Shown: positions 52,797-60,041 of the stretch, piece after piece | Numbering within the stretch: position 1 is the stretch's first letter | Layout: each line of letters opens with the position of its first letter | NCBI GenBank assembly: GCA_965227805.1 | Contig: CBDDGJ010000003.1 | Span: forward strand, 930,001-994,000 | Direction of reading: 5' to 3' | DNA: 64,000 bases | From: CBDDGJ01 sp965227805 | GTDB taxonomy: Bacteria; Pseudomonadota; Alphaproteobacteria; RS24 | Position numbers and translations under genes: made by a program | The notes under the pieces: model-generated | Seen by the model: the letters and a program-made list of their open reading frames with translations, nothing else | Database searches by the model: none | What the model was told of the DNA's origin: nothing

Positions 52797-53228
52797 TCAG
52801 GCGGGAATATAGTTTTGTAATATATCTGTAATATAGGCAGGAAGCCGCGCCGGTTTTCCTGCCAATGTAATGCACGCAATATCTATCTGGGCGCGCCATA
52901 AATCTTGTGCATCACGCATAATCCATTGCGTCGCTTTCAAACGTGCGCCGCGCATATAGGTGAATTGCGTGTAAACATGTAGGTGATCATCAATATGCGC
53001 TGGCGCATTGAATTTTATCTCCATTGCACGCACCGCAAATGCCAGGGGCGGCTCATGTGTCAACAGGTCTTTATGATTTATAGTCAGGTGCCGCAAAAAT
53101 TCCGAGCGTGCGCGTTCGGCAAATTTCAAATAATTGGCATGATATACGATACCAGAAAAATCTGTATCTTCATAATAGACCCGCATGGGCATTGTGAAGA
53201 TAGTATCGTTAAGCTGCATATTTGTCAT
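52797..53228 (-). CDS. ybgC: Tol-associated acyl-CoA thioesterase YbgC
   Basis: A 143-residue hotdog-fold thioesterase. It has the family motif RVYYEDTDFSGIVYHANYL with the active-site Asp, and the FAERARSEFL helix. YbgC hydrolyses short-chain or phospholipid-linked acyl-CoA. It links ruvB (two bases upstream) to tolQ, 61 bases downstream, in the order found in most proteobacteria. Confidence 0.93.
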   Translation of the reverse strand: MTNMQLNDTIFTMPMRVYYEDTDFSGIVYHANYLKFAERARSEFLRHLTINHKDLLTHEPPLAFAVRAMEIKFNAPAHIDDHLHVYTQFTYMRGARLKATQWIMRDAQDLWRAQIDIACITLAGKPARLPAYITDILQNYIPA

Positions 53229-53230
53229 AT

Positions 53231-54274
53231 TTATAGTTTTCCGTCGAATAAATCGGCATCCATTGATGACTTTGTGCGGGGGGGCATAAGCCCTAAATGC
53301 TCAAAAGCAATCGGCATAAGCTGGCGGCCACGGGGGGTGCGAGACAAAAACCCTAATTGGATAAGATAGGGCTCGACAATATCTTCGAGCGCATCGCGCG
53401 GTTCGCTTAAAGCGGCGGCGATTGTATCTATCCCTACAGGGCCACCGCCAAATTTATCAGCAAGCACATGTAAATAGCGATGGTCAAGCCCGTCCAGCCC
53501 GCGCTTGTCGACATCCAGGCGGGTAAGTGCCGCATCGGCAATTTCGGCCGTCACATGCTCTGCTTTACGAATCGCCGCAAAATCGCGCACGCGGCGCAAT
53601 AACCGCCCCGCAATACGCGGTGTGCCGCGTGCCCGCGCGGCAATTTCCCGCGCGCCATCTTCACTTAATGCCATATCCAAAAGCGTTGCGTTGCGTTTGA
53701 TGATAAACTCCAAATCTTCAATTTCGTAAAATTTAAGATAAATCGGAATACCAAAGCGATCACGCAAAGGGGTGGTGAGTAGCCCTGAACGCGTTGTCGC
53801 CCCGACAAGCGTAAAGGGGGGAAGGTCGATTTTCACCGAACGCGCTGCCGGCCCCTCGCCGATAATCAAATCCAGTTCAAAATCCTCCATAGCCGGATAA
53901 AGAATTTCCTCAACCGCCGGATTAAGCCGATGAATTTCATCAATAAACAACACATCATGTGGCTCTAAATTGGTGAGCAAGGCCGCCAAATCCCCCGCCT
54001 TGGAGATAACCGGCCCCGAGGTTGCCCGAAACCCGCCGCCCATTTCATGCGCGATAATATGCGATAAGGTCGTCTTACCCAGCCCCGGCGGGCCAACCAA
54101 TAAAACATGATCAAGCGCCTCATTGCGCCCACGGGCGGCTTTTATAAAAACCCCTAGATTTTCACATTGCTTTTTTTGTCCAATAAAATCGTCGAAACTG
54201 CGCGGACGCAAATTTGCATCTTGCGCCTGGTCTTGCGCCATCGCTTGCGAAGATACAATACGGTCATCGCTCAT
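53231..54274 (-). CDS. ruvB: Holliday junction branch-migration helicase RuvB
   Basis: A 347-residue AAA+ motor. It has RPRSFDDFIGQ, Walker A GPPGLGKTTL, the Walker B FIDEIHRL, VGATTRSGLLTTPLRDRFG with sensor 1 and arginine finger, and a C-terminal winged helix ending with RTPRGR. With RuvA and RuvC it resolves recombination intermediates. It is four bases downstream of ruvA. Confidence 0.97.
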   Translation of the reverse strand: MSDDRIVSSQAMAQDQAQDANLRPRSFDDFIGQKKQCENLGVFIKAARGRNEALDHVLLVGPPGLGKTTLSHIIAHEMGGGFRATSGPVISKAGDLAALLTNLEPHDVLFIDEIHRLNPAVEEILYPAMEDFELDLIIGEGPAARSVKIDLPPFTLVGATTRSGLLTTPLRDRFGIPIYLKFYEIEDLEFIIKRNATLLDMALSEDGAREIAARARGTPRIAGRLLRRVRDFAAIRKAEHVTAEIADAALTRLDVDKRGLDGLDHRYLHVLADKFGGGPVGIDTIAAALSEPRDALEDIVEPYLIQLGFLSRTPRGRQLMPIAFEHLGLMPPRTKSSMDADLFDGKL

Positions 54275-54278
54275 AAAC

Positions 54279-54869
54279 CTAACGCCCCAATTCTTTTAAG
54301 CCCGCCCTGATTATCGCGCCCACCTCTGCATCTTCACCCATTTGCGCCTGTATTTTAGTAAGCGCGCTATGAATCTGCGCCTGCTGATACCCTAGATTAA
54401 GCAAAGCCGAGGCAGCATCTTTATAAGCGGCATGTGTGTCCGCTGTCTTCGATACCACAAAATCGGCTCCCGGCACTTTATCTTTTAGCTCTTGCACAAT
54501 GCGCTGCGCCACTTTGGGGCCGACACCCGGCGCACGTGCAATCATGGCTTTATCCTGAGCGGCCACTGCCTGGGTTAAATCTTGTATGTTTAATGTCGCT
54601 AAAATAGCCAGAGCCACTTTTGCCCCCACACCTTGCACGCTCATTAACAGACGAAACCAGCTTCTTTGCGTTTCATCACCAAAGCCGAATAGGCGTAATT
54701 GGTCTTCGCGCACATAAGTTTCAATGGCCAAAGTCACCGTTTCACCGTCATGCGGTAATTCGGCAATCATTCGGGTTGAGCCTTCCACCATATAGCCAAC
54801 ACCCCCGACATCAAGCAGCACCCACCCTTCGCCGCGCCCATCGACAATACCACGCAACCGCCCAATCAT
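54279..54869 (-). CDS. ruvA: Holliday junction DNA helicase subunit RuvA
   Basis: A 196-residue protein with the OB-fold domain (MIGRLRGIVDGRGEGWVLLD), the two helix-hairpin-helix motifs (LMSVQGVGAKVALAILATL and RAPGVGPKVAQRIVQELKD), and a C-terminal domain III contacting RuvB. Its ATG overlaps the end of ruvC (ATGA, 54866-54869). Confidence 0.96.
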   Translation of the reverse strand: MIGRLRGIVDGRGEGWVLLDVGGVGYMVEGSTRMIAELPHDGETVTLAIETYVREDQLRLFGFGDETQRSWFRLLMSVQGVGAKVALAILATLNIQDLTQAVAAQDKAMIARAPGVGPKVAQRIVQELKDKVPGADFVVSKTADTHAAYKDAASALLNLGYQQAQIHSALTKIQAQMGEDAEVGAIIRAGLKELGR

Positions 54870-55393
54870 TGGGCAACCCTTTGCAAAGCCTGCTTTATAC
54901 GCCCGGAAAAATCCCCCGCATGCGCATGGGTAATGGCAACCGCAAGCGCATCAGCAGCATGTTCATTTTTGGGTTTTGCCTGTGGCAATAAAAGCTGCAC
55001 CATGGCGCTTATTTGTTCTTTGTTCGCATGCCCCGTGCCGACAATGCTGCGTTTTATCATCGTCGGCGCATATTCGGCCAAAGGCACGCCGCCCCGCGCC
55101 GGCACAAGCAGACTAATCGCCCGGGCATGGCCGAGTTTCAGGCTTGCCACCGCATCGCGATTTACAAAACTTTGTTCTACGGCGGCATAATCTGGGCGAT
55201 ACTCTTCAAAAATAATATCCAGCCCCTGTTCAAGCTGCAATAAACGATTGGCAAGGTCGCTTTTTGTGTCTGTATGTATTGCCCCATTGGCAAGGTGATA
55301 TAATTTTGTGCCGTGCATTTCAATCACGCCCCAGCCCGTATAACGTAAGCCGGGGTCGAGGCCAATCACTCTTATTTTTTCACGCTGTGCCAT
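54866..55393 (-). CDS. ruvC: Crossover junction endodeoxyribonuclease RuvC
   Basis: A 175-residue RNase H-fold resolvase. It has IRVIGLDPGLRYTGWGVIE with catalytic Asp, AVEQSFVNRD with Glu, and HAADALAVAITHAH with the C-terminal aspartates. The gene lies three bases downstream of yebC and overlaps ruvA. Confidence 0.96.
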   Translation of the reverse strand: MAQREKIRVIGLDPGLRYTGWGVIEMHGTKLYHLANGAIHTDTKSDLANRLLQLEQGLDIIFEEYRPDYAAVEQSFVNRDAVASLKLGHARAISLLVPARGGVPLAEYAPTMIKRSIVGTGHANKEQISAMVQLLLPQAKPKNEHAADALAVAITHAHAGDFSGRIKQALQRVAQ

Positions 55394-55396
55394 AAT

Positions 55397-56143
55397 TTAT
55401 GTAGACAGACTTTCCATAATATCATCGGCTATATCAAAATTTGCATAGACGTTTTGCACATCATCCACATCATCCAAAGCCTCCATGAGTTTTATCACTT
55501 GTGGCGCATCTTCGGCTGAAACAGCAATGTCATTTTGCGGTTTCCATATAATCTCCACCCCTGACGGTTCGCCCAATTCGGTTTCCAAAACTTTCACCAC
55601 CTGATGCAAGTCTGATTTATCACAATAAATCTCATGCATCTCATCTGTGGATATAACGTCACGCGCACCGGCTTCAAGGGCAGCTTCAAACAGCACATCT
55701 GCATCAATTTGTGCTGCGGGATAACGAAGCGTCCCCATTTGTTCAAACATAAATGCAACCGAACCCGTCTCGCCAAGATTCCCGCCATTTTTAGAAAAAG
55801 CCGCACGCACCGCACTTGCTGTGCGGTTGCGATTATCGCTGAGTGTTTCTACAATCACGCCAATGCCGGCGGGGCCAAATCCTTCATAGCGTATTTCTTC
55901 ATAAGTCTCGCCGCCTACATCGCTGCTTTTTTTAATAGCGCGCTCAATATTATCTTTGGGCATGTTTTGGGCGCGTGCGGCCAAAATTGCGGTGCGTAGG
56001 CGTGGGTTTGCATCCGGATCGGGCATTCCCAATTTTGCCGCAACGGTGATTTCTTTTGCCAGCCGCGCAAATATTTTTGCACGTTTCTTATCCTGTGCGC
56101 CTTTGCGATGCTGAATGTTTTTGAATTTAGAGTGACCTGCCAT
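55397..56143 (-). CDS. yebC: YebC/TACO1 family protein
   Basis: A 248-residue protein starting MAGHSKFKNIQHRKGAQDKK. Domain sequences RYEGFGPAGIGVIVETLSDN and GSVAFMFEQMGTLRYPA are diagnostic. YebC was long called a transcription regulator; recent work links the family to relief of ribosome stalling at proline tracts. It heads the yebC-ruvCAB-ybgC-tol run. Confidence 0.96.
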   Translation of the reverse strand: MAGHSKFKNIQHRKGAQDKKRAKIFARLAKEITVAAKLGMPDPDANPRLRTAILAARAQNMPKDNIERAIKKSSDVGGETYEEIRYEGFGPAGIGVIVETLSDNRNRTASAVRAAFSKNGGNLGETGSVAFMFEQMGTLRYPAAQIDADVLFEAALEAGARDVISTDEMHEIYCDKSDLHQVVKVLETELGEPSGVEIIWKPQNDIAVSAEDAPQVIKLMEALDDVDDVQNVYANFDIADDIMESLST

Positions 56144-56269
56144 TTATTTTCCGTTATTTATATTTATAAATCCATATTGTCGTGACTATAAGATTGCTTC
56201 GCTATTGCTGCAATGGCTTTTTAAGTAACTTATAGACAAAGTTATTGTTTCTTTTCTGTTGCATATTTT
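56144..56269. other. Upstream region of yebC, no gene
   Basis: AT-rich 126 bases. It holds the probable yebC promoter (minus strand), but I do not see a confident -10/-35 pair. Confidence 0.4.
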
Positions 56270-56640
56270 TATTGGGCACTACACATTTTTGTTGGGTGCT
56301 ACACATTCCTAGCGGAATGACGCACCTACCCAAAACCCGCGAACAAGCTCTTTTTCTTTTCTGTTGCATATTTATTTTACGCTACACATTCCTTAGGGAA
56401 TGGGCGCTTGACCCATACTGCACGCGGAACGCGCTTCTTTCTTTTTGGGTGCTACACATTGCATTTTTATTTTTCGCGCGATTGCCTACCGATTCATAGC
56501 AAGCACCCACCACCCATCACAGTCCTAGCCTAACTGCACGCTCTCACGCCGCCGCGCGGGCGCAAATGGCGTGCCTAACCCAAAACCCGCGAACAAGCTC
56601 TTTTTCTTTTCTGCTGTGGCAAGGTAAGCGCGCATGGGAG
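56270..56640. repeat. Mosaic of dispersed repeat fragments (right side)
   Basis: A composite: tandem CTACACATT motifs with GGAATG palindromes, then GCTCTTTTTCTTTTCTG, TGCACGCGGAACGCGC and the right inverted-repeat arm. The part 56443-56618 is the reverse complement of 47261-47436. GCAAGGTAAGCGCG near 56620 recurs at 44226-44239, beside the S24 repressor remnant. No ORF here is credible. Confidence 0.8.
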
Positions 56641-56929
56641 CAAAATATCATTTCACTTTCGTAAAAAATCATATAATGTGCGCTTAGGCGCGTGCCATGT
56701 GGGTGCGTGGCTGGGGCTTAAGCAACCCCATAATAGACGGCAGAGGAGACCCTGCCGCAAAAAAATGGTCACTCCGTATTGGGATAACGTCGCAATGTCG
56801 GGGTGGCGGCGTTATACAACAGGTCACCGCGACTAAAGGCGTCGCGGCCATTTCTATTATGGTTTGTTTACACCCCGGCACCAAGTTTTGCTTGGTGCCG
56901 TTTTTGTTGAAACAAATAGGAGGGTTAAT
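56641..56929. other. Gene-free stretch between repeat and small-protein remnant
   Basis: No credible ORF. It contains possible RNA helices (GGCAG..CTGCC near 56742; CGCGAC..GTCGCG near 56828) and ends with the strong terminator at 56877-56905. It could be a small RNA gene or a decayed phage segment. No promoter was clear to me. Confidence 0.4.
56877..56905 (+). terminator. Intrinsic terminator upstream of the small membrane-protein remnant
   Basis: GGCACCAAG, TTTTG loop, CTTGGTGCC, then GTTTTTGTT: a perfect nine-base stem followed by a U tract on the plus strand. It implies a transcript arriving from the left, within 56640-56876. Confidence 0.8.
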
Positions 56930-57127
56930 ATGACCAATGAGTATAGTATGATAGCAGACATCTTAAACAAATTTCACACCTCGTCAGATTGGGTGAAAAC
57001 CGTCTGACTTATAGGGTTTACTGCAATTCTTTTAGGTGGTTTATGGCTTATTCGCGATATAGTTAAAATAAGAACAAAGGCAAAAGAAGCAAAGCAAACC
57101 GAACCGCCTAGCGCGATAGTAGACTAA
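56930..57127 (+). pseudogene. Small membrane-protein gene with an in-frame stop, right copy
   Basis: AGGAGGG before ATG (56930-56932) starts MTNEYSMIADILNKFHTSS, then DWVKTV and a TGA (57005-57007) where the left copy has TGG. Reading through gives LIGFTAILLGGLWLIRDIV and ends PPSAIVD, a 65-residue single-helix protein. TGA ends many intact genes in this window, so read-through as Trp is not expected and the gene is inactive or makes a 25-residue peptide. Confidence 0.55.
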
Positions 57128-57180
57128 TCACAGCCTGCTTTTATACACCTGCAACAGAAAAGAAAAAGAGCTTGTTCGCG
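56976..57180 (+). repeat. Direct repeat, right copy (pairs with 46814-47020)
   Basis: Matches 46814-47020 in the same orientation (about 90 percent by eye), including the shared end GAGCTTGTTCGCG. Downstream, 57193-57223 also resembles 47128-47158. The differences concentrate around the third codon positions of the small ORF, as expected of an old duplication of a once-coding unit. Confidence 0.85.
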
Positions 57181-57255
57181 GGTGTGGGGTTAAAGCGCCC
57201 ATTCGCGCCAGCGAATGTGTAGCATAAAATTAAGACAAAGCCTTTATAGTTATAG

Positions 57256-57282
57256 TTGACATTATAAAGCGTTGCGTATAGT
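57256..57282 (+). promoter_or_regulatory. Candidate rpmJ promoter
   Basis: TTGACA (57256-57261) is a perfect -35; TATAGT (57277-57282) lies 15 bases downstream, or TAGTTT at 17. It is about 30 bases before the rpmJ ATG and just beyond the repeat mosaic. Confidence 0.5.
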
Positions 57283-57311
57283 TTCCGGCAAAATTCAAGT
57301 GGAGTTGACCC

Positions 57312-57437
57312 ATGAAGGTAAGAAATTCATTAAAATCTTTACGCGACCGCCATCAGAAAAATCAGATTGTGCGGCGCAGAGGTCGTTTATTCGTCATCAA
57401 TAAGGTGAATAAAAGATTTAAGGCACGTCAGGGCTAA
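57312..57437 (+). CDS. rpmJ: 50S ribosomal protein L36
   Basis: A 41-residue protein: it begins MKVRNSLKSLRDRHQKNQ and ends with VNKRFKARQG, the alphaproteobacterial L36 with the usual RRRGRLFVIN middle. It is of the zinc-free form (no CxxC-H). GGAG lies seven bases before the ATG. The N-formylglutamate amidohydrolase gene follows after 18 bases. The gene is too short for normal ORF calling. Confidence 0.95.
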   Translation: MKVRNSLKSLRDRHQKNQIVRRRGRLFVINKVNKRFKARQG

Positions 57438-57455
57438 GTCTCCACACGGCTATAT

Positions 57456-58241
57456 ATGGCCTTTCAGCCGGTAAATATATATCAGGAAACCGGGAATCCG
57501 CGTTTTCTTATTATATGCGATCATGCAACGAATCGCCTCCCTTCCTCTTATGGCACGCTGGGGCTTGCGCCGGAAAAAATCGAACAACATATCGCTTATG
57601 ATTTGGGCGCGCTGGAATTGGCGCATGATATTGGTGAGAGAGTCGGGTGCCCGGTAATTTGTGCTGGTTTTTCACGTTTGCTTATCGACCCTAATCGCGC
57701 TCTGGACGACCCAACATTGATTATGAAACTCTCCGATGGGGCACTTATTCCGCAAAATCGCGATGTAGATGCCCGGAATGATAAAGCGGAATATGAAAAG
57801 CGTATTGAACAATTTTATCGCCCTTACCATCAGGCAATAGATGATATGATAGACCGCGCCCTTGCGCAAAATATCGTTCCTCTTATGCTATCTGTGCATA
57901 GTTTTACGCCTTTTTATGCTGGAAAAAAACGGCCATGGCAGGCAGCCATGCTATGGGATGAAGATGAGCGCTTACCCCATGCCGTTTTTGACTATATGCG
58001 CCGCCATGCACCCGATGAAGCCTTTGGCAATAATCAGCCCTATTCGGGCAAATTACATGGCGATTGCATGTATCAGCACGGCACATGTCGCGGCGTGCCA
58101 CACGGGCTTATTGAAATTCGGCAAGATATTTGCATAACCCAGTCCGGGCGTCATATCTGGGCCAAAAGATTGACACAAATATTAAGAAATTGTGCCGCAT
58201 TGCCCACATGCAACACCCTAAGAGCGCATATAAATATGTGA
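57456..58241 (+). CDS. N-formylglutamate amidohydrolase family protein
   Basis: A 261-residue zinc-dependent amidohydrolase. It has FLIICDHATNRLPSSYGTLG at the N-terminus, then YDLGALELAHDIGERVGCP, DPNRALDDPTLI, and a late H-containing segment with LIEIRQDICI. Related enzymes release glutamate from N-formylglutamate in histidine degradation, but hut genes are not nearby and some relatives act on other N-acylated amino acids. Confidence 0.85.
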   Translation: MAFQPVNIYQETGNPRFLIICDHATNRLPSSYGTLGLAPEKIEQHIAYDLGALELAHDIGERVGCPVICAGFSRLLIDPNRALDDPTLIMKLSDGALIPQNRDVDARNDKAEYEKRIEQFYRPYHQAIDDMIDRALAQNIVPLMLSVHSFTPFYAGKKRPWQAAMLWDEDERLPHAVFDYMRRHAPDEAFGNNQPYSGKLHGDCMYQHGTCRGVPHGLIEIRQDICITQSGRHIWAKRLTQILRNCAALPTCNTLRAHINM

Positions 58242-58330
58242 ACACATTCATATTGTGCAAACAGTGACTTGCGATATGGTTGGTTTGCTGATAAAGCTAG
58301 CCCATTGGCAATTCGGAGTAGGAGTTAACC

Positions 58331-58468
58331 ATGCAAGATAAGACGTGGCACCAAGAGATGGACCAGAATGCACATGAAATAACCTATACGCATTTTTTGC
58401 AAATGACCAAATGGGGTGTTATTCTTACCACACTTATATTGCTCGGGCTTTTGCTTTTTGTTTATTAG
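58331..58468 (+). CDS. aa3-type cytochrome c oxidase subunit IV peptide
   Basis: A 45-residue single-helix protein. MQDKTWHQEMDQNAHEITYT is followed by FLQMTKWGVILTTLILLG and a short end. The 'T..F..MTKW..I' pattern and the length match the small subunit IV of alphaproteobacterial aa3 oxidases. It lies 32 bases before pntAA, where this peptide is often found. GGAGT precedes the ATG. Too short for normal ORF calling. Confidence 0.8.
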   Translation: MQDKTWHQEMDQNAHEITYTHFLQMTKWGVILTTLILLGLLLFVY

Positions 58469-58500
58469 GATAAATTTAACATATAGGCTGGGGAGAAGCT

Positions 58501-59718
58501 ATGTCTGCACAGATTATTGTTCTTAAAGAAACACAAAAGAATGAAACGCGTGTCGCTATTTCACCTGAAATCGTGAAAAAATTTACCGCGATGGGTGCGG
58601 ATATTTCGATAGAATCCGGCGCGGGTGCCAAGGCGCATTTTAGTGATGCAGATTATTCCGATGCGGGCGCGCAGCTTATCCGCTCGGCAGGTGCAGCCTT
58701 GAAAAAAGCCGATATTGTGCTGGCGGTGAATGCCCCAGCAGCGGCACGATTAAAGGGAACGAAAAAAGGTGCAGCGGTGCTCGCTTTATTTGCGCCGCAT
58801 AAAAACAAAGCAAATATTGCCGCTTTCGGACGTGGCGGCTGGCAGGCTTTGGCAATGGAGCTTATGCCACGCATTACGCGGGCGCAATCTATGGATGTAT
58901 TATCGTCACAATCCAACCTTGCGGGCTATAAATCTGTATTAGATGCCTGTGCGGTTTATGGGCGCGCCTTGCCAATGATGATGACGGCGGCGGGCACGAT
59001 TCCTGCTGCACGCGTTTTTGTGATGGGCGCAGGGGTGGCCGGTTTACAAGCCATTGCCACGGCCAAGCGTCTGGGCGCGGTGGTGAGTGCAACCGATGTG
59101 CGCGCCGTGGCAGCCGAACAGGTAGAGAGCTTGGGCGGCACATTTGTGATGGTTGAACAAGATGAGGATGAAAGCGGCGAAACCGCAGGCGGTTATGCCA
59201 AGGAAATGAGTGCTGATTACCAAGCCCGCCAGGCGGCTTTGGTAAGTGAGCATATCGCCAAACAGGATATTGTGATTTGCACCGCGCTTATTCCGGGACG
59301 TCCTGCCCCCCAACTTGTGAGCAAAGCAATGGTGGAAAGCATGAAGCCGGGGGCGGTGATTGTTGATCTTGCCGTCGAACAGGGGGGAAATTGCCCCCTT
59401 TCCGCAACAGGTAAAACCGTCACACATAAGGGGGTGCATATTATCGGGCATGAAAATGTTCCCGGCAGGCTCGCCGGTAATGCCAGCGAACTTTATGCCC
59501 GCAATTTATATAATTTTATCGCAGCCTTTTGGAATGAGGAAAAAAAGATATTCGCGCCCGATTGGGAAGATGAAATTATACAAGCGATAGGCCTTACGCG
59601 TGATGGGGCAGTAATACATGCTGATTTTATGCCGAAAGCCAAAGCATCCCCCAAAAAAGCGGCATCAAAGAAAGCGACAACGCGTAAGACATCATCCACA
59701 AAGGGAGCTAAAAAATAA
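58501..59718 (+). CDS. pntAA: Transhydrogenase subunit alpha 1 (NAD-binding)
   Basis: The cytoplasmic domain I of proton-translocating NAD(P)+ transhydrogenase. It has IVLKETQKNETRVAISPEIV, SQSNLAGYKSVL, FVMGAGVAGLQAIATAKRLG and the mobile loop ATDVRAVAAEQVESLGG. The 405-residue length exceeds about 380 because of an unusual Lys/Ala/Ser-rich tail (PKKAASKKATTRKTSS). The alpha chain is split, as in Rhodospirillum, with pntAB following by a 1-base overlap. Confidence 0.93.
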   Translation: MSAQIIVLKETQKNETRVAISPEIVKKFTAMGADISIESGAGAKAHFSDADYSDAGAQLIRSAGAALKKADIVLAVNAPAAARLKGTKKGAAVLALFAPHKNKANIAAFGRGGWQALAMELMPRITRAQSMDVLSSQSNLAGYKSVLDACAVYGRALPMMMTAAGTIPAARVFVMGAGVAGLQAIATAKRLGAVVSATDVRAVAAEQVESLGGTFVMVEQDEDESGETAGGYAKEMSADYQARQAALVSEHIAKQDIVICTALIPGRPAPQLVSKAMVESMKPGAVIVDLAVEQGGNCPLSATGKTVTHKGVHIIGHENVPGRLAGNASELYARNLYNFIAAFWNEEKKIFAPDWEDEIIQAIGLTRDGAVIHADFMPKAKASPKKAASKKATTRKTSSTKGAKK

Positions 59719-60029
59719 TGGTAGAGTCAACAATTTATCTTTTAAGTATTTTTGCCTTGGCTATATTTGTCGGCTATTATGTTGTGTGGTCGGTAACGCC
59801 GGCTTTGCATACGCCGCTTATGTCGGTCACCAATGCCATTTCATCGGTGATTATTGTGGGCGCGCTTTTGGCCGTGGGCGTAGAGGCTGTCGGCAATGGG
59901 GCGCAATCCCAAACATTTATATCTAAATTGCTCGGTTTTCTCGCCATTATATTAGCATCAGTAAATATTTTCGGCGGCTTTTTGGTAACGCAGCGCATGC
60001 TCGCCATGTATCGTAAAAAAGATAAGTAA
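59718..60029 (+). CDS. pntAB: Transhydrogenase subunit alpha 2 (membrane)
   Basis: A 103-residue membrane subunit with three helices (about 5-25, 35-55 and 70-92). The TPALHTPLMSVTNAISSVII motif is the conserved proton-channel helix. It starts at the A of the overlapping pntAA stop, and pntB follows in 12 bases. Confidence 0.95.
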   Translation: MVESTIYLLSIFALAIFVGYYVVWSVTPALHTPLMSVTNAISSVIIVGALLAVGVEAVGNGAQSQTFISKLLGFLAIILASVNIFGGFLVTQRMLAMYRKKDK

Positions 60030-60041
60030 GGGAGGCCTAAA

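Noticed and set aside
56697..56933. 78-codon ORF ahead of the small membrane-protein remnant
   Set aside because: It runs through the intrinsic terminator and has no recognisable sequence features.
57005..57007. TGA read as tryptophan
   Set aside because: Intact genes in the window end in TGA (for example hemC, rimM, tolR-type overlaps) and use TGG for Trp, so a reassigned code is unlikely.
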